Part shown: in pieces, positions 36,706 to 48,479 of the stretch
Position numbering within the stretch: the stretch's first letter is position 1
How the letters are laid out: each line of letters begins with the position of its first letter
Translations under genes and position numbers: made by a program
The notes under the pieces: generated by a model
Database searches by the model: none
What the model was told of the DNA's origin: nothing
The model's input: only the letters and a program-made list of their open reading frames with translations
From: Suillus spraguei
Lineage: Eukaryota > Basidiomycota > Agaricomycetes > Boletales > Suillaceae
Assembly (NCBI GenBank): GCA_016800925.1
Contig: JABCPU010000032.1
Span: 244,668-308,667, forward strand
Direction: 5' to 3'
Length of the DNA stretch: 64,000 nucleotides

Positions 36706-38103
36706 ATGGAAGGAAAACACGACGAGGTACTATCTCGTAAACGTATGACACGCGACACTAAGAATACCAGGCCCTCCACCAAGCCTGCCGCGACCGGCAA
36801 GCCTGGCGGTTTACGTTACGATACCGCCGGTCGTGCGTATTTGCTAGATAGTGAAACACATGAAGCTATCTATGTCTCTGCTACGCACACTCCTGCTCCT
36901 AATGCCGCCTCTGCTTCTCAAGAGTTCGCTGGTCTCGCGTTTGATCCCCTTCCATCTGCTTCAATTTGGGAACTCCTCGGTTCTGACGACAAGGAGTATA
37001 ACGCCTTACTTGCAGCAGTCGGCGACCTCCAAACCAGCATTGACTGGCGCACGCACACACAAGATGTCGACTTCGCGGGTCTCACCTACAAGGCACCTAA
37101 TCAGCGCAGGTGCACCATCGTGGACCCCTCATTGGACCCCTTCTTCCTCGATAGTGGAGCCTCTGTCCACATTAGCAATACTGAATCGGATTTCTACTCT
37201 CTCCGTCCCGTCCCTCCACGTGCCGTTAGCGGCGTCGGTGGGTCTTCCATCCATGCGATCGGCATCGGCTCGATTCGTCTCATTATTGCAAAGGGCATCC
37301 ACTTGACCCTCGATCACGTTCTCTTCATTCCCACTGCCACAGTGCGCCTGATCTCTGTTTCAGCCATCTGTTCCGCTCATCGATGTGTTGCCTCGTTCGA
37401 CGCCTCGTCTTGCTGGGTTCAAGCACGCAATGGTACTCGCATGCTCACTGGCACCCTTACTTCTCGCCGTCTCTATGCTTTGTCCAGCCGCCAACTCTCT
37501 GCAGACCATGCCTATCTTACCCAGCGACAGCCCAACTTGCAGACTTGGCACCGTCGTTTAGGTCACGCCCATTACCGCGCCGTCTATGATCTTGCGCGTT
37601 CTGGACATGCAACCGGTATGCCTATTGATCTTTCCACTCAACCTCCCATTTGTGACGACTGCATTCTTGGGAAGCAGACTAAGTCTAGTGTTCCGAGGGT
37701 CCGGTCAGGGGAACGAGCAGACAGACGATTAGGCATTGTGCATGTTGACTTGATGGAGCATTCAGATGTCATGTCTGCCGCAGGCAATAAGTACATCATG
37801 GACATTATAGATGATTTTTCCTCCTACTCATGGGCTATTCCTCTCGCCTCTAAGAGTGACGCCTTCCCATCACTCGTCGCATGGGAGCGTGCCTGCGAAC
37901 TTGAGACTGGACTCAAGGTTGGTGTCTACTGTTCTGACAACGGCGAACTCAAATCCAACACCATGCATGAATGGCTCCTCACCCGTGGCACACAACACCA
38001 GTTTACTGCCCCATATATGTCCGCTCAGAATGGACGAGTTGAGCGACTACATCGCACTCTGATGGGCAAGGCATGAGCGATGCGTTCTTCCTGCAATGTG
38101 TTA
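36706..38103 (+). pseudogene. Copia pol, protease and integrase part
   Basis: The open frame has the aspartic protease motif FFLDSGASVHIS near residue 150, a GAG-pre-integrase zinc domain (WHRRLGHAHYRAVYDLARSG with CDDCILGKQTKS: H, H, C, C) and an integrase core with DLMEHSDV, YIMDIIDDFSSYSWAIPL, YCSDNGELKSN and QNGRVERLHRTLMGKA, that is the D, D, E pattern. It stops at TGA 38,074; the following codons (AMRSSCNV) still resemble integrase, so the stop is a mutation and the true end is a truncation. Confidence 0.85.
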
Positions 38104-38435
38104 ACCACAGAGATACCCAGGTCATTACTGTAAGTGGTAGAGTAGGTGTGTGTAAACGTGCTATCATTATGTTCTGTACTGGCTTTCTCTTGCCCGCAAA
38201 CTCCCAAGTAGCCATCTCCTGTTCCAAGATTGCAACTGCTCACTATCACATCGTACGATTCTCATTTCTATTTTATGATTGGCTAGTAGTTTCAAACTCA
38301 GTTTACATCTCAGTTTCAATATGTGTAATTATCTTAACGGTACAGTCTAGGGTAGCCTTTTTGCTACCTATTGGAGTCAAGCATCTATGGGGGCATAGAT
38401 GTTCCCTGGGGGAACAGCTTGATTTGGTTAGTAAA
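38104..38435. other. Spacer
   Basis: No gene seen. AT-rich sequence between the copia truncation point and a minisatellite. Confidence 0.3.
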
Positions 38436-38755
38436 GGGAACACATGTCTATTTTCGGTTATATGAGGTTAGAGGGAACACTGAGCCAAGGGGAACAGAGG
38501 AACATCCTCTGTGGGAAACAGGGAACACATTTCTATTTATGGTTATACAAGGTGCGAGGGAACACTGGGTCAAGGGGAACAGAGGAATATCATGTGTGGG
38601 AAATAGGGAACACTTCTCTATTTATGGTTATACAAGGTACAAGGGAACACTGGGCCAAGGGGAACAGAGGAACATCATGTGTGGGAAATAGGGAACACTT
38701 CTCTATTTTTGGATATACAAAGCACGAGGGAACACTGGGCCAAGGGGAACAGAGC
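38436..38755. repeat. Minisatellite, 85-bp unit
   Basis: Units beginning GGGAACAC start at 38,436, 38,521, 38,606 and 38,691, giving about 3.75 copies with a constant 85-bp period. Each has CTATTT, GGTTATACAAGG and two GGGAACA-type motifs. Open frames across it are a by-product of the repeat. Confidence 0.92.
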
Positions 38756-38960
38756 CGTCCTGTCCCCGATTAGTCATTGTCCTAAGTTTCTGTCATCCCA
38801 TCTTTCATTCATCACATGCCATCATCCTATTCTTTTTTTTCGTTCAAGTCCTGATTTTGGCCTTCTTTGTCTTTTTGTTTGTTCATCTGTCCATTCATTT
38901 TGTTTTGCTGGTTTCTAATTTTCTTTGTAAATGGCATCCTGTTCAGCTGCAGTCCGTTTG

Positions 38961-39172
38961 ATCTTTTGACCTTCTTTGGGTGCCGGACAATGTTACGCTT
39001 CCCCTCTTGGCTTTAGTTGGGGTCGTGCTCAGAGTCCAGTCTGTGCTCCTTTGTTTTTATTTTATTTTCAACACTGCTCTCATTTTTCTTCAATCTTTTG
39101 ACCTTCTTTGGGCGCCAGACAATGTTGCGCTTCCCCTCTTGGCTTTAGTTGGGGTTGTGCTCAGAGTCCAGT
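38961..39172. repeat. Direct repeat, about 80 bp, 132 bp apart
   Basis: A stretch beginning ATCTTTTGACCTTCTTTGGG at 38,961 recurs at 39,093 with few changes, including CTTGGCTTTAGTTGGGG and GTGCTCAGAGTCCAGT. It might come from an unrecognised transposon. Confidence 0.85.
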
Positions 39173-39334
39173 TGTCATATACCATACTTCTAATCTCAGA
39201 TCCGACCATATCCGACCAGATCCAATCGTTTCCATATCTGTCCGGTCCACAGATCCTGTCCGGACCACCCATCCGAATGTACTCACTTCTCGCACCTTAA
39301 CTCCCTTGTGTCTATCTGTTTCTCTGGCTGCAGG

Positions 39335-39652
39335 GGTCTAGCTGTCCCCGTCCCTGCTCCTGCCTTTAAAGGCAAGCGTCCCTGCTTCTTATTTCCCATC
39401 CGCCAATTTTTTTTTTAAAATGAAAATTCCTTACATCACCGTCCCTGCCGTCCCTGCTCCAGAAAGGAGAGCGTCCCTGCTTCCCTTCTCCAGAAAGGCA
39501 ACCGTCCCTGCGTCCCTGCTCTCAAAAGGAAAGCGTCCCCGCTCGCAAAAGGAAAGCGTCCCTGCTCTCAAAAGGCAACCATCCCCGTCCCTGCTCTCAA
39601 AAGGAAAGCGTCCCTGCTCTCAAAAGGCAACCGTCCCCGTCCCTGCTCTCAA
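39335..39652. repeat. Minisatellite with GTCCCTGCTCTCAAAAGG units
   Basis: About a dozen degenerate units of 18 to 25 bp built from CGTCCCTGCTCTCAAAAGGA. The array ends exactly where the first copy of the segmental duplication begins. Confidence 0.85.
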
Positions 39653-40827
<1,175 letters not shown>

Positions 40828-41228
40828 CCTCTGTAGCTAGTGAAATTGTGCAAAGGATAGCTAAAGGAGAATGGACGTCTTCCGAAGTCCTTGAGGCATA
40901 CATTGCGCGTTCTGCTATAGCTCAGGCCAAGGTAAACTGTCTTACAGAAGGGGAGTAGATTCGCCAATTCTCTTCTGGTATTTGTCTTACAGCCGTCCGG
41001 CCTGGATTCGAAGTAATTCGATCTTCTCATGGGTCATTAGCGCGGTTAGTCGCTACCTGCATCACTTGGCTCATTCTTGACTATTTTCTAGGTCTGTTCA
41101 GGACTGTGAATTGTTCTGCCAAACTATCTTTGGCCAAAAAGGACTCGTCTCACCAGAATGTTCCCATGCCGTACCACGCTGTCGAGCTCCCTTCCAAGCT
41201 TCGCTTTGGCTATTACCTGTCAGGAACA
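40828..41228 (+). pseudogene. Amidase fragment, copy 1, with internal deletion
   Basis: Starts as [20 protein letters not shown] and [16 protein letters not shown], the N-terminal helices of a fungal amidase, then jumps across the 692-bp gap to AVRPGFEVIRSSHGSLAR and SVQDCELFC. A one-base frameshift after TIFG moves the frame to KKDSSHQNVPMPYHAVELPS and KLRFGYYLSGT. All catalytic residues fall in the deleted part. Confidence 0.8.
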
Positions 41229-43559
41229 GCCGTGTCATTTTGTGGAACTCTATTCCTGATGTCAGCCAGCTCCCTGCGAGCGCCTCAGGGTCCCTGTCGT
41301 TGCTCAACCTGCAATCGTCATCCTGTTCGCCGGTTTGTTCCGGAGATGGCATTTGCTCCTCTTCTGGGACGTGTCAATGTCCAAGCGGATTCACCGGTTC
41401 ATCTTGCGAGGCGTGCTCGTCTGGTTTCTTCGGACCGGAGTGTCAGGCCTGTCCGTCAGGGTGTACTTCATGCGATGATGGAATCTCGGGCACGGGACGT
41501 TGCTTGGTGCCAGTAGTGTCAAACCTGCCATCGAGTTGCAATTGTATCAATGGCGAATGTGGCGCTAACGGACAGTGTGCCTGTCTTAGTGGTTGGACCT
41601 CGGCGTCAAACGGAACTCAATGTGCTGCATGTGCGGCCGGTTTCTTTTTAGCTACAAACGGGAACTGCGAAAGTCAGTTACGATACATTCTTTTTCTGTC
41701 TCACCAATCTCATCTTTGATTTCAGTTTGTCAGTTGGGTTGTCAACAGTGTGCTGATGGCACCGGGGACTGCATTACTTGCGCGTCCGGCTTTACTCAGG
41801 ACAGGAACGACCACACAATGTGCGATGCCATTCCGCAAACTACGTCAAATCGCACGACTTGTCCTACCGGAAGTTACGGTGCTGGGTCTAGTTGCGCGAT
41901 TTGTTTGCCGCTTTGCACGACTTGTACCGGGCCAAATTCGAACGATTGTGTCATTTGCGGATCCGGCACGTACAAGTTTAATGGGTCATGCGTGACGACC
42001 AGTTCTGGAGGTGTTTGCTCAGGCTCCAATATGATTTCCAACAATGACAAGCATGAGTGCGACAGTAAGTGTATCCCACTGTGCATTGACGTGTACTCAA
42101 TATGTAATTCTCAGCTTGTGGACCGAAGTGCATGACCTGCCAGATATCCAATTTTAATGTGGCATCTACCGTCAATCAAGCTCAGTGTACCGGCTGTCTT
42201 CCTGGTTTTGTCTTGTCACAAGGGCAGTGTGTGACAAGTTGTCCATCTGGTACTTTCCTATCTCCTCAAGATAATTTGACGTGTCCAGGTACGGACTGTC
42301 TCAATTCGATTGATTACTGATGTCGTCATGTATTCAGCTTGTTCTTCATCCTGTAGTAGCTGTGCGGAAAGCGCTACCACCTGCTTGACATGCGCGAACA
42401 ACTTGCTAGCTTCAAACGGGCAGTGCGTCAGTTCTTGTCCCTCCAACACATTTAGTTCTTCCGGGTCCTGCGTTTCCTGCCATGCTGACTGTGCAACATG
42501 TTCAGGTGCATCCTTTAACCAATGCACAAGTTGCAACAAAGCACTCCCTGTCCTTACAAGTGGTCGCTGTCTCGCTACTTGCAGTCAGAACCAGTATTTC
42601 GACACAACGTCCTCAACATGCCAGTCTTGCGATTCCAGCTGTGCTAGCTGTTCAGGCGCCGGTCCGAATAACTGCCTCGCTTGCTCAAGTTCTAGTCAAG
42701 TTCTGCGTGGGGGTGCTTGCACGTCAGCTAACTGCACCAGCGGTACAAGTGTTATCCCAAGTCTTGGGGCGTGCCTTTCAGAACTTGTACAAGTCTTACC
42801 TTCTGGTACCAGTTCAGGCGCGCTTCCCTCAGGGCTATCGACTCCTATTACAACCACAACCCAACGATTGCAGTGGTGGGAGATTTTACTCATGGCGCTT
42901 GGATGTGCTTTCATCTTTGTGGCCTTTTTATACTGCTGGCGGCGCCGAGCTCGCAAGCAGCGAGCAAAGGAGACAGCAGCATTTGCGTCTGCTAAGGCCC
43001 TCCACAAGCAAAACTGGAGATGGCGACTTGCCCGCTTTGGAGAGAGGCTTTTTGGGCACAATCGTAGCACGCGGCCTGAGACGGAGGAAATTGCTTTATG
43101 GAAACTGCGCGCTGCGGAGGAGGCACGGCACCATAAGGAAATGGAGACGCTTATGGGCGCACACGAGCACTCTCGCTCGGGATCGAGCCGATCTCCTTCG
43201 CTTCATCTCTACAACCATCGCGAATCATATGATTACTCCGATGTTAATAGGCTATCAGGTTCCCTGTATTCCCAAACGACAGGGAATGTTCGTTCCAGAC
43301 CCGAACCTCGGCAGCCTGTCAAATCGGACCCTTTGAGTTCTCGATTTTCGACAACGACACTTGGATCTTCAGTACCCAAGAGACCAAACGTGTTGAAACG
43401 TCAGCTACTGCCTTCTAAACCGCTAACCGCCGCCGAGTCATACGCTGCATCCGTAAGGCAGTCCCCGGAACCTGACCCATCGCATTGGATCACACCTACA
43501 AATACGGGCGGATCTCGCAACCTCTTACCCGAATCCGTGCCCACCCCAGGGGGGGTAGT
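41229..43559 (+). pseudogene. Cysteine-rich (furin/EGF-like) membrane protein, copy 1
   Basis: Begins at the amidase junction with VILWNSIPDVSQLP, so the N-terminus is missing. A long series of CxxC, CxxxC repeats follows over four exons (for example CSPVCSGDGICSSSGTCQC, ECQACPSGCTSCDDG, CTTCTGPNSNDCVICGSG, CSSSCSSCAESATTCLTCAN), typical of furin-like or growth-factor-receptor Cys-rich domains. Then a Ser/Thr-rich stalk, one transmembrane helix (WWEILLMALGCAFIFVAFLY) and a basic stop-transfer CWRRRARKQR, and a Ser/Arg-rich cytosolic tail of about 200 residues. The tail ends in the GTTTCAT-rich element. Likely derived from a type I membrane protein of unknown ligand. The body reads without stops, but both ends are lost. 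Confidence 0.75.
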
Positions 43560-44600
43560 TTATAGGTTTCATGATCAGTTTCATAGTAGTTTCATGATTC
43601 ATAGTGGCTTAATAGTGGTTTCACACTGGTTTCACACTGGTTTCATTTATATGATTCTTGTGTATCCCCAACACTGATCATCCTCATTATATCAGTGAAA
43701 CCACTATGAAACTTATCAGTTTCATGTCATTGACTGAGTTTCACTACATTTCTTATCAATGTTGGTCATAGGTTTCATGATAAGTTTCATAGTAGTTTCA
43801 CTCCTGTACTTGCCCTCCTACCCTCCCCCTATAGCTTTCAAGGAGTGCACCTTAAGAGTCCCTTCCAAAGAGTCCCACTGTTCTAATGATATCTCCTACC
43901 ACATGCATCCCTATGAAACTACTACAACTTTGATTTTCATCCAAAAAAGTTCCCACAGTTAAGTAAGCAAAAATGCGAAAATTCCCCAAGTCAAAATTCA
44001 CAAGTCTTGTGATGTGGCTTTGTTTGACACAGCTTATATAAGCAAAGGTGCAGTCAATCACCAGTCTTTTCCCACCTTTTCACTTTTCCTTTTGTGTTTC
44101 CCTATCAGCCATCTTCTGCAACTTCTTCTGCTCCTTACTTATCCTATGCTCATGCTCCTCTTTGCTCCTCTCCAATGTTTTTTTGGATCCTTGCAGTGTC
44201 CTTGGAGAGATTATGCATCCTCTGCTCAAATGCATGAGTACATTCTTGACAGGCTGTCATACTGTAAGGATCATTGAGCTTCCAGTGCTCAAGCCAAGCA
44301 TGAAACTGGTTGTGGTAGTTGTGGTGCATGCAAGCCTCCCAGTCAACAAAGTGAGAAAAAGGCAAGGATGGTGGGAGGGCAACATAGCCATGCTGAAGGG
44401 GAGCACACAGGGACTGGGTGCAGGGGGAACTGCAGAAGGTTATTTTTAAATATTTGTCTTATTAGTACATGACCAAATGACTCACCCAGTGTTGGACAAA
44501 GCAGAAAACTGCACAACAGAAGTTTGTGAAGGCAGTGGTGGGCAATCTGGAGGCTGTTCTATGAGACCACTATGAAACTACTATGAAACTATTATTCTAA
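43560..44600. mobile_element. GTTTCAT-rich, foldback or MITE-like element
   Basis: The left part is packed with GTTTCATAGTAGTTTCA-type motifs (43,578-43,594, 43,785-43,801) and the right end (44,570-44,590) carries the same motif inverted (ACTATGAAACTACTATGAAA). The core, about 43,850-44,500, has no recognised protein. Inverted subterminal motifs and insertion into the tail of the Cys-rich gene suggest a non-autonomous DNA transposon. No target-site duplication could be identified. Confidence 0.55.
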
Positions 44601-44663
44601 GCCTAATTTTGTAAGTCACTTATGGTTATGCCTGGGTTATTGTATATTCACAACCCTCATACT

Positions 44664-45090
44664 GCGCAAATATTCAAATGTCAGATTTGCGTAAACCATA
44701 TATCATTCATGTAAATCTTTGTGACCACTGGATGGACTGCGCAAATATCCAAATGTCAGATTTGCGTGAACCATATATCATTAATGTACATATTTGTGAC
44801 CACTAGATGGACTGCGCAAATATTGAAATCTCAGATTTGCGCATACCCTTATGGTCACCGGACTACACAAATATCCAAATGTCAGATTTGCCTGAACCAT
44901 ATATCATCAATGTAAATATTTGTGACCGCTAGACAGACTGCGCAAATATTCAAATGACATATTTGTGTGAAACATACATCATCAATGTAAATAATTGTAA
45001 CCACCATACAGATTGTGCAAATATTCAGATATCAGATTTGCATCATTTGTGCAAGTAACATATTTCAACATTCATTGTACAAGGATTTAT
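44664..45090. repeat. Tandem repeat, 75-bp unit
   Basis: GCGCAAATAT or its variant recurs at 44,664, 44,739, 44,814, 44,865, 44,940 and 45,015. The step is exactly 75 bp except for one short 51-bp unit. Each unit carries CAGATTTGCG, CCATATATCAT and TTTGTGACCAC. The last unit is also the first part of the palindrome that follows. Confidence 0.9.
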
Positions 45091-45757
45091 GACCACCAAC
45101 ATTGTGCAAATATGAGATTTGTATGATTTGTACAGCATGGTGACATTATGTATTGATGTCAAACTGGACTGACCTGACTGACTTTGTTTAATTACTGGAT
45201 TAAATCAGTACTTGCACAAGGATTTGTGACCACCAATATTGCGCAAATATTCAGATATCAGATTTGCATCATTTGTGCAAGTATTTGTGCCCACTTACAT
45301 GTGAAGTCCAAGTTAAGTGTTAAGTTGTTAGTCTCATGATTTGGTTAGGATTAAAGCTAGTGCAAGCGGCTGGGCGCAGTGCACCCCACTGCACCCAGCC
45401 TACTTGCACTAGCTTTAATCCTAACCAAATCATGAGACTAACAACTTAACACTTAACTTGGACTTCACATGTAAGTGGGCACAAATACTTGCACAAATGA
45501 TGCAAATCTGATATCTGAATATTTGCGCAATATTGGTGGTCACAAATCCTTGTGCAAGTACTGATTTAATCCAGTAATTAAACAAAGTCAGTCAGGTCAG
45601 TCCAGTTTGACATCAATACATAATGTCACCATGCTGTACAAATCATACAAATCTCATATTTGCACAATGTTGGTGGTCATAAATCCTTGTACAATGAATG
45701 TTGAAATATGTTACTTGCACAAATGATGCAAATCTGATATCTGAATATTTGTGCAAT
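45012..45757. repeat. 746-bp near-perfect palindrome
   Basis: The left arm (45,012 to about 45,366) is the reverse complement of the right arm (about 45,403 to 45,757). Matched landmarks all add to the same sum (45,012+45,757, 45,136+45,633, 45,356+45,413), so there is no indel along the arms. The apex (45,367-45,402, GGCTGGGCGCAGTG against CACTGCACCCAGCC) is itself nearly self-complementary with a one-base slip. No open frame of note. A transcript would fold into a hairpin of about 370 bp. Confidence 0.95.
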
Positions 45758-45875
45758 ATTGGTGGTCACAAATCCTCTGGTGTTACGAGACAAATGGGGA
45801 GAGAGCGGGAATGCTAGATGACAAGGTAAATCTCAGTCTCTTGAAAAGAACTCTATTGACGGTTAAAGTACCTAG

Positions 45876-46976
45876 ATGACAAGGTAACTAAAGCGCTCGT
45901 TAGCCTGGGCAAAACGGCGACTGTAATCAACCCTTCCAAAATTCAATGCATACTTGACCTGCCTCTCTCGCATGTAGGCCTCCCGCCAGAGCTCCAGTGA
46001 GTTCAGTATCCCTTTCTGTTACTGTTCCTAACTGACCATTTTATAGGCTTCTAGACCACGGCCTCGTATATGGCTGGAACCAAACCATGGTTGATTGTCC
46101 CGTTTGCAGTGGCAAAGTTCACCCAGACAACTTCACCACGAAGTCCTGGGCGTTACTCCACCATGCAGGGTTTGTATCTTACCCTCATCATGATTCTGAT
46201 GGTGCCATGACATTCATCCAGATCAAAACGGGTATCAAGTTCTGGGTCGTCTTCCGACCCAAACACGCACTCAGTCGAACATCCCTTCAAAAGGCACAGA
46301 TGCTGTTTGCCAACTTCACCAGAAACCAGGAGGAGATACTTTTGACTTGGGACACAGAAGTCATCACACTACTGGACGGTGACATGCTGTAAGTGTCCTT
46401 TGAGATCTGTTCTGAAGTTTGGCTCAGAATTTAAAGTTTTCAACCTGCTGGCCAAGTTCATGCTGTATACACTCCTAAGAAAATGTTCGTCACTGGCGGA
46501 CACTTCTATAACTTCGGATCTTTACATCTGACTGAGATATCTCGCTACATTGATGCTCACAAAGCACAATTCCTCACCAATCAGGTGCATGACAATGCTC
46601 TGGAAACATTCCAGAGGATGACAATAGCTCTTCCACGACCCTCAGCTAGCTTTGGTAAGCCATCAAATTATCTTGTATTGTAATCTTAAATTGCTTCGAA
46701 GAACTACGTCATAGGGCACTCGTCGGGCTCTGCTTGATGGTGATCAACCGTGACAAGTACAAGGCTTCGAATAACGACCAGGGATACACAATCATCGCAT
46801 CAGAGAGCACAGGAAGAGCAGTTTCTATCGCCACGGCAATCATTTCTCATTTTTACAAGGATATGACCACAGCGCAGCGATCCTACCGTTCCGGCAATCA
46901 AAGCGACCCGGGTGAGCTGGTTTCACAAGAGGAACTTTCATCATGTCTTCGACCGTTCATGTTTCTGATTACATGA
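45876..46976 (+). CDS. JmjC-like (cupin) protein, 5' end missing or unresolved
   Basis: Four exons join in phase: 45876(?)-45996, 46047-46388, 46437-46654 and 46702-46976. The product reads VTKALVSLGKTATVINPSKI, LDHGLVYGWNQTMVDCPVCS, SWALLHHAGFVSYPHHDSDG, GIKFWVVFRPKHALSRTSL, ITLLDGDMLFQPAGQVHAVY and GGHFYNFGSLHLTEISRYID. HHDSD gives an H-x-D pair and VHAVYTP a later His, as in Fe(II)/2-oxoglutarate oxygenases of the JmjC type. This family is strongly expanded in mushroom genomes, often beside transposons. No start Met was found; a 16-nt repeat CTAGATGACAAGGTAA (at about 45,809 and 45,870) sits at the 5' edge. Function unknown. Confidence 0.7.
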
Positions 46977-48030
46977 TTGCATTTTTTCTTGTCACCCAAT
47001 TGCACCTCATATGCTGCTTCTATTCTAAATATCCAAAATCATGTAAGCAATGGCTATTAGCTGTACATTTAACCAAGTCTTGTAAAGCAGACTCGCCATT
47101 CATGAAATGAGTCATATGTGCATTGTATATCACACTAGTTAGACTGGAGAGGACCACTTAGTTTGTAAAGGTGCAATGAACTAATCGGTCAGAATGGCAC
47201 TTGCATAGGTTGATGGAATTGTGATAGTCAATGGTCGGTAAGGGAGCACTTAATGTATTGTGAAAGGGATAGACGAAGATCAGGGAAGTGATAAGGGAAT
47301 GTTGTGAAGGCGAGATTCGTGAAGGTGTGGTTTGGACTATGAAAGCGCAGCCTTCGTGGTCGGTGGGGAAGGTCTGGCTTAGCCAGACCGCAGTGGGGAG
47401 CGCGATCTAAAAGGTTTTTGGTCCGGAGGTTGTTGTCGATAGAAGACAAAAGCCAGACGTGAAAGAGCCAAACCTTCTGAGCATGCAAACGTCAGTCTCG
47501 AAGTGCAGGCTCATGCAACCGTGAAGAGGATAAAAATGAGACCAGACCAAAACACCCTGGTGTATCAATAGAGAAAGGGAGGTAGGTGGATGGACAAATT
47601 TCTCGTGCTAGGGGCTTGAAAGGAGGGGGGCACAAGGCAAAGAGAGATTTGAAGATCTTCACAGGAGAAGCACACATATGTAGGGTGCGCACAGACCAGA
47701 TCTTCGCAACTGCAGGGTGTCAAAGTCGCGTGTGATTACAAAGCCCCAGCTGAACGTTCATTTGTTCGCAGGTTCACCTATGCATTAAGTGTCCAACTCC
47801 GGCAACTATAAAAACAATACATGTAAGCTGTACAAGCCGTTCAGTTACAATGCTAACGTTCAACGGAATTTGAGGCGGGAATAGTCAAAAATTGTATATC
47901 CCTGGAGGAGATAACTGCCAACCTGTTTGCGAGGAGCTTCCGTATCTGGTAGAGGTGAGAGCTCTTTTTCAAGCGGGCCACTAGCCATCAAAGATAGTCA
48001 ACCACGAGATACATTTCTCGAAATCAAACA
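46977..48030. other. Spacer
   Basis: No gene recognised between the JmjC-like gene and the 39-bp minisatellite. Low-complexity purine runs occur around 47,260-47,660. Confidence 0.3.
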
Positions 48031-48149
48031 AAGCATTCAAAATTGGTCACATTATGACTAGTTGAAGAAGTAAAGGTAAAGAGATATCTCGAGCCAATGC
48101 CAGACGGAGTGTCTGACTCAGAGAAGGGGAATTACCAAAAGCCAGAGTC

Positions 48150-48479
48150 AAACGAAACGTTCGACATTATGAAATGGATGACCTTCTGGAAGTTACTAGA
48201 TGGATGTCTAAACAGATCCAAGGACAGACTCAAATGAAGCGTTCAACGTTGTAGATGTGTGGATGACCAGCTGGAAATTACTAGTCAGAGGGTCCAGAGA
48301 GACATCCCAGGCCAAAGGTAAAAGGAGCATTCGACAAAGAGAGATGAACTATATCCCAGACCATATTCAAACAGAGCGTTCGACGTCGTTGTGGAGATGT
48401 GGATGAGTAGGTGAATAGCACTAGCTAGAGGTCCAAATAGAGACCCCATGCCAAATGACACATTTGGGGAAGTGATGAG
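48150..48479. repeat. Diverged flank of the 39-bp array
   Basis: Longer, decayed units with TCAAA, GCGTTCGAC and TGGAAATTACTAG occur here, and similar sequence (CATCCCAGGCC, CTAGAGGTCCAAA) follows the array at 49,685-49,790. The array seems to have grown from the centre of an older repeat. Confidence 0.6.

Larger units (their letters stand above)
35345..38103 (+). mobile_element. Truncated Ty1/copia retrotransposon
   Basis: Right end of a 5' LTR, a primer binding site, leader, gag and the protease-integrase half of pol are present. Reverse transcriptase, RNase H and the 3' LTR are absent: homology stops about ten codons after the integrase catalytic region, at about 38,103. The order protease, integrase is that of Ty1/copia. 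Breaks: a one-base frameshift in gag near 36,230, TGA at 36,667 and TGA at 38,074. It is a dead fragment. Its left border is not resolved. Confidence 0.85.

Noticed and set aside
38371..38918. Open frames over the 85-bp repeat
   Set aside because: Repeat by-products; 85 is not a multiple of three, so the same unit is read in changing frames.
45012..45757. Palindrome as a pure sequencing artefact
   Set aside because: An adapter artefact would mirror everything up to a read end; here the arms stop at defined points and continue into different unique DNA, and the apex is imperfect. Still listed as a check.
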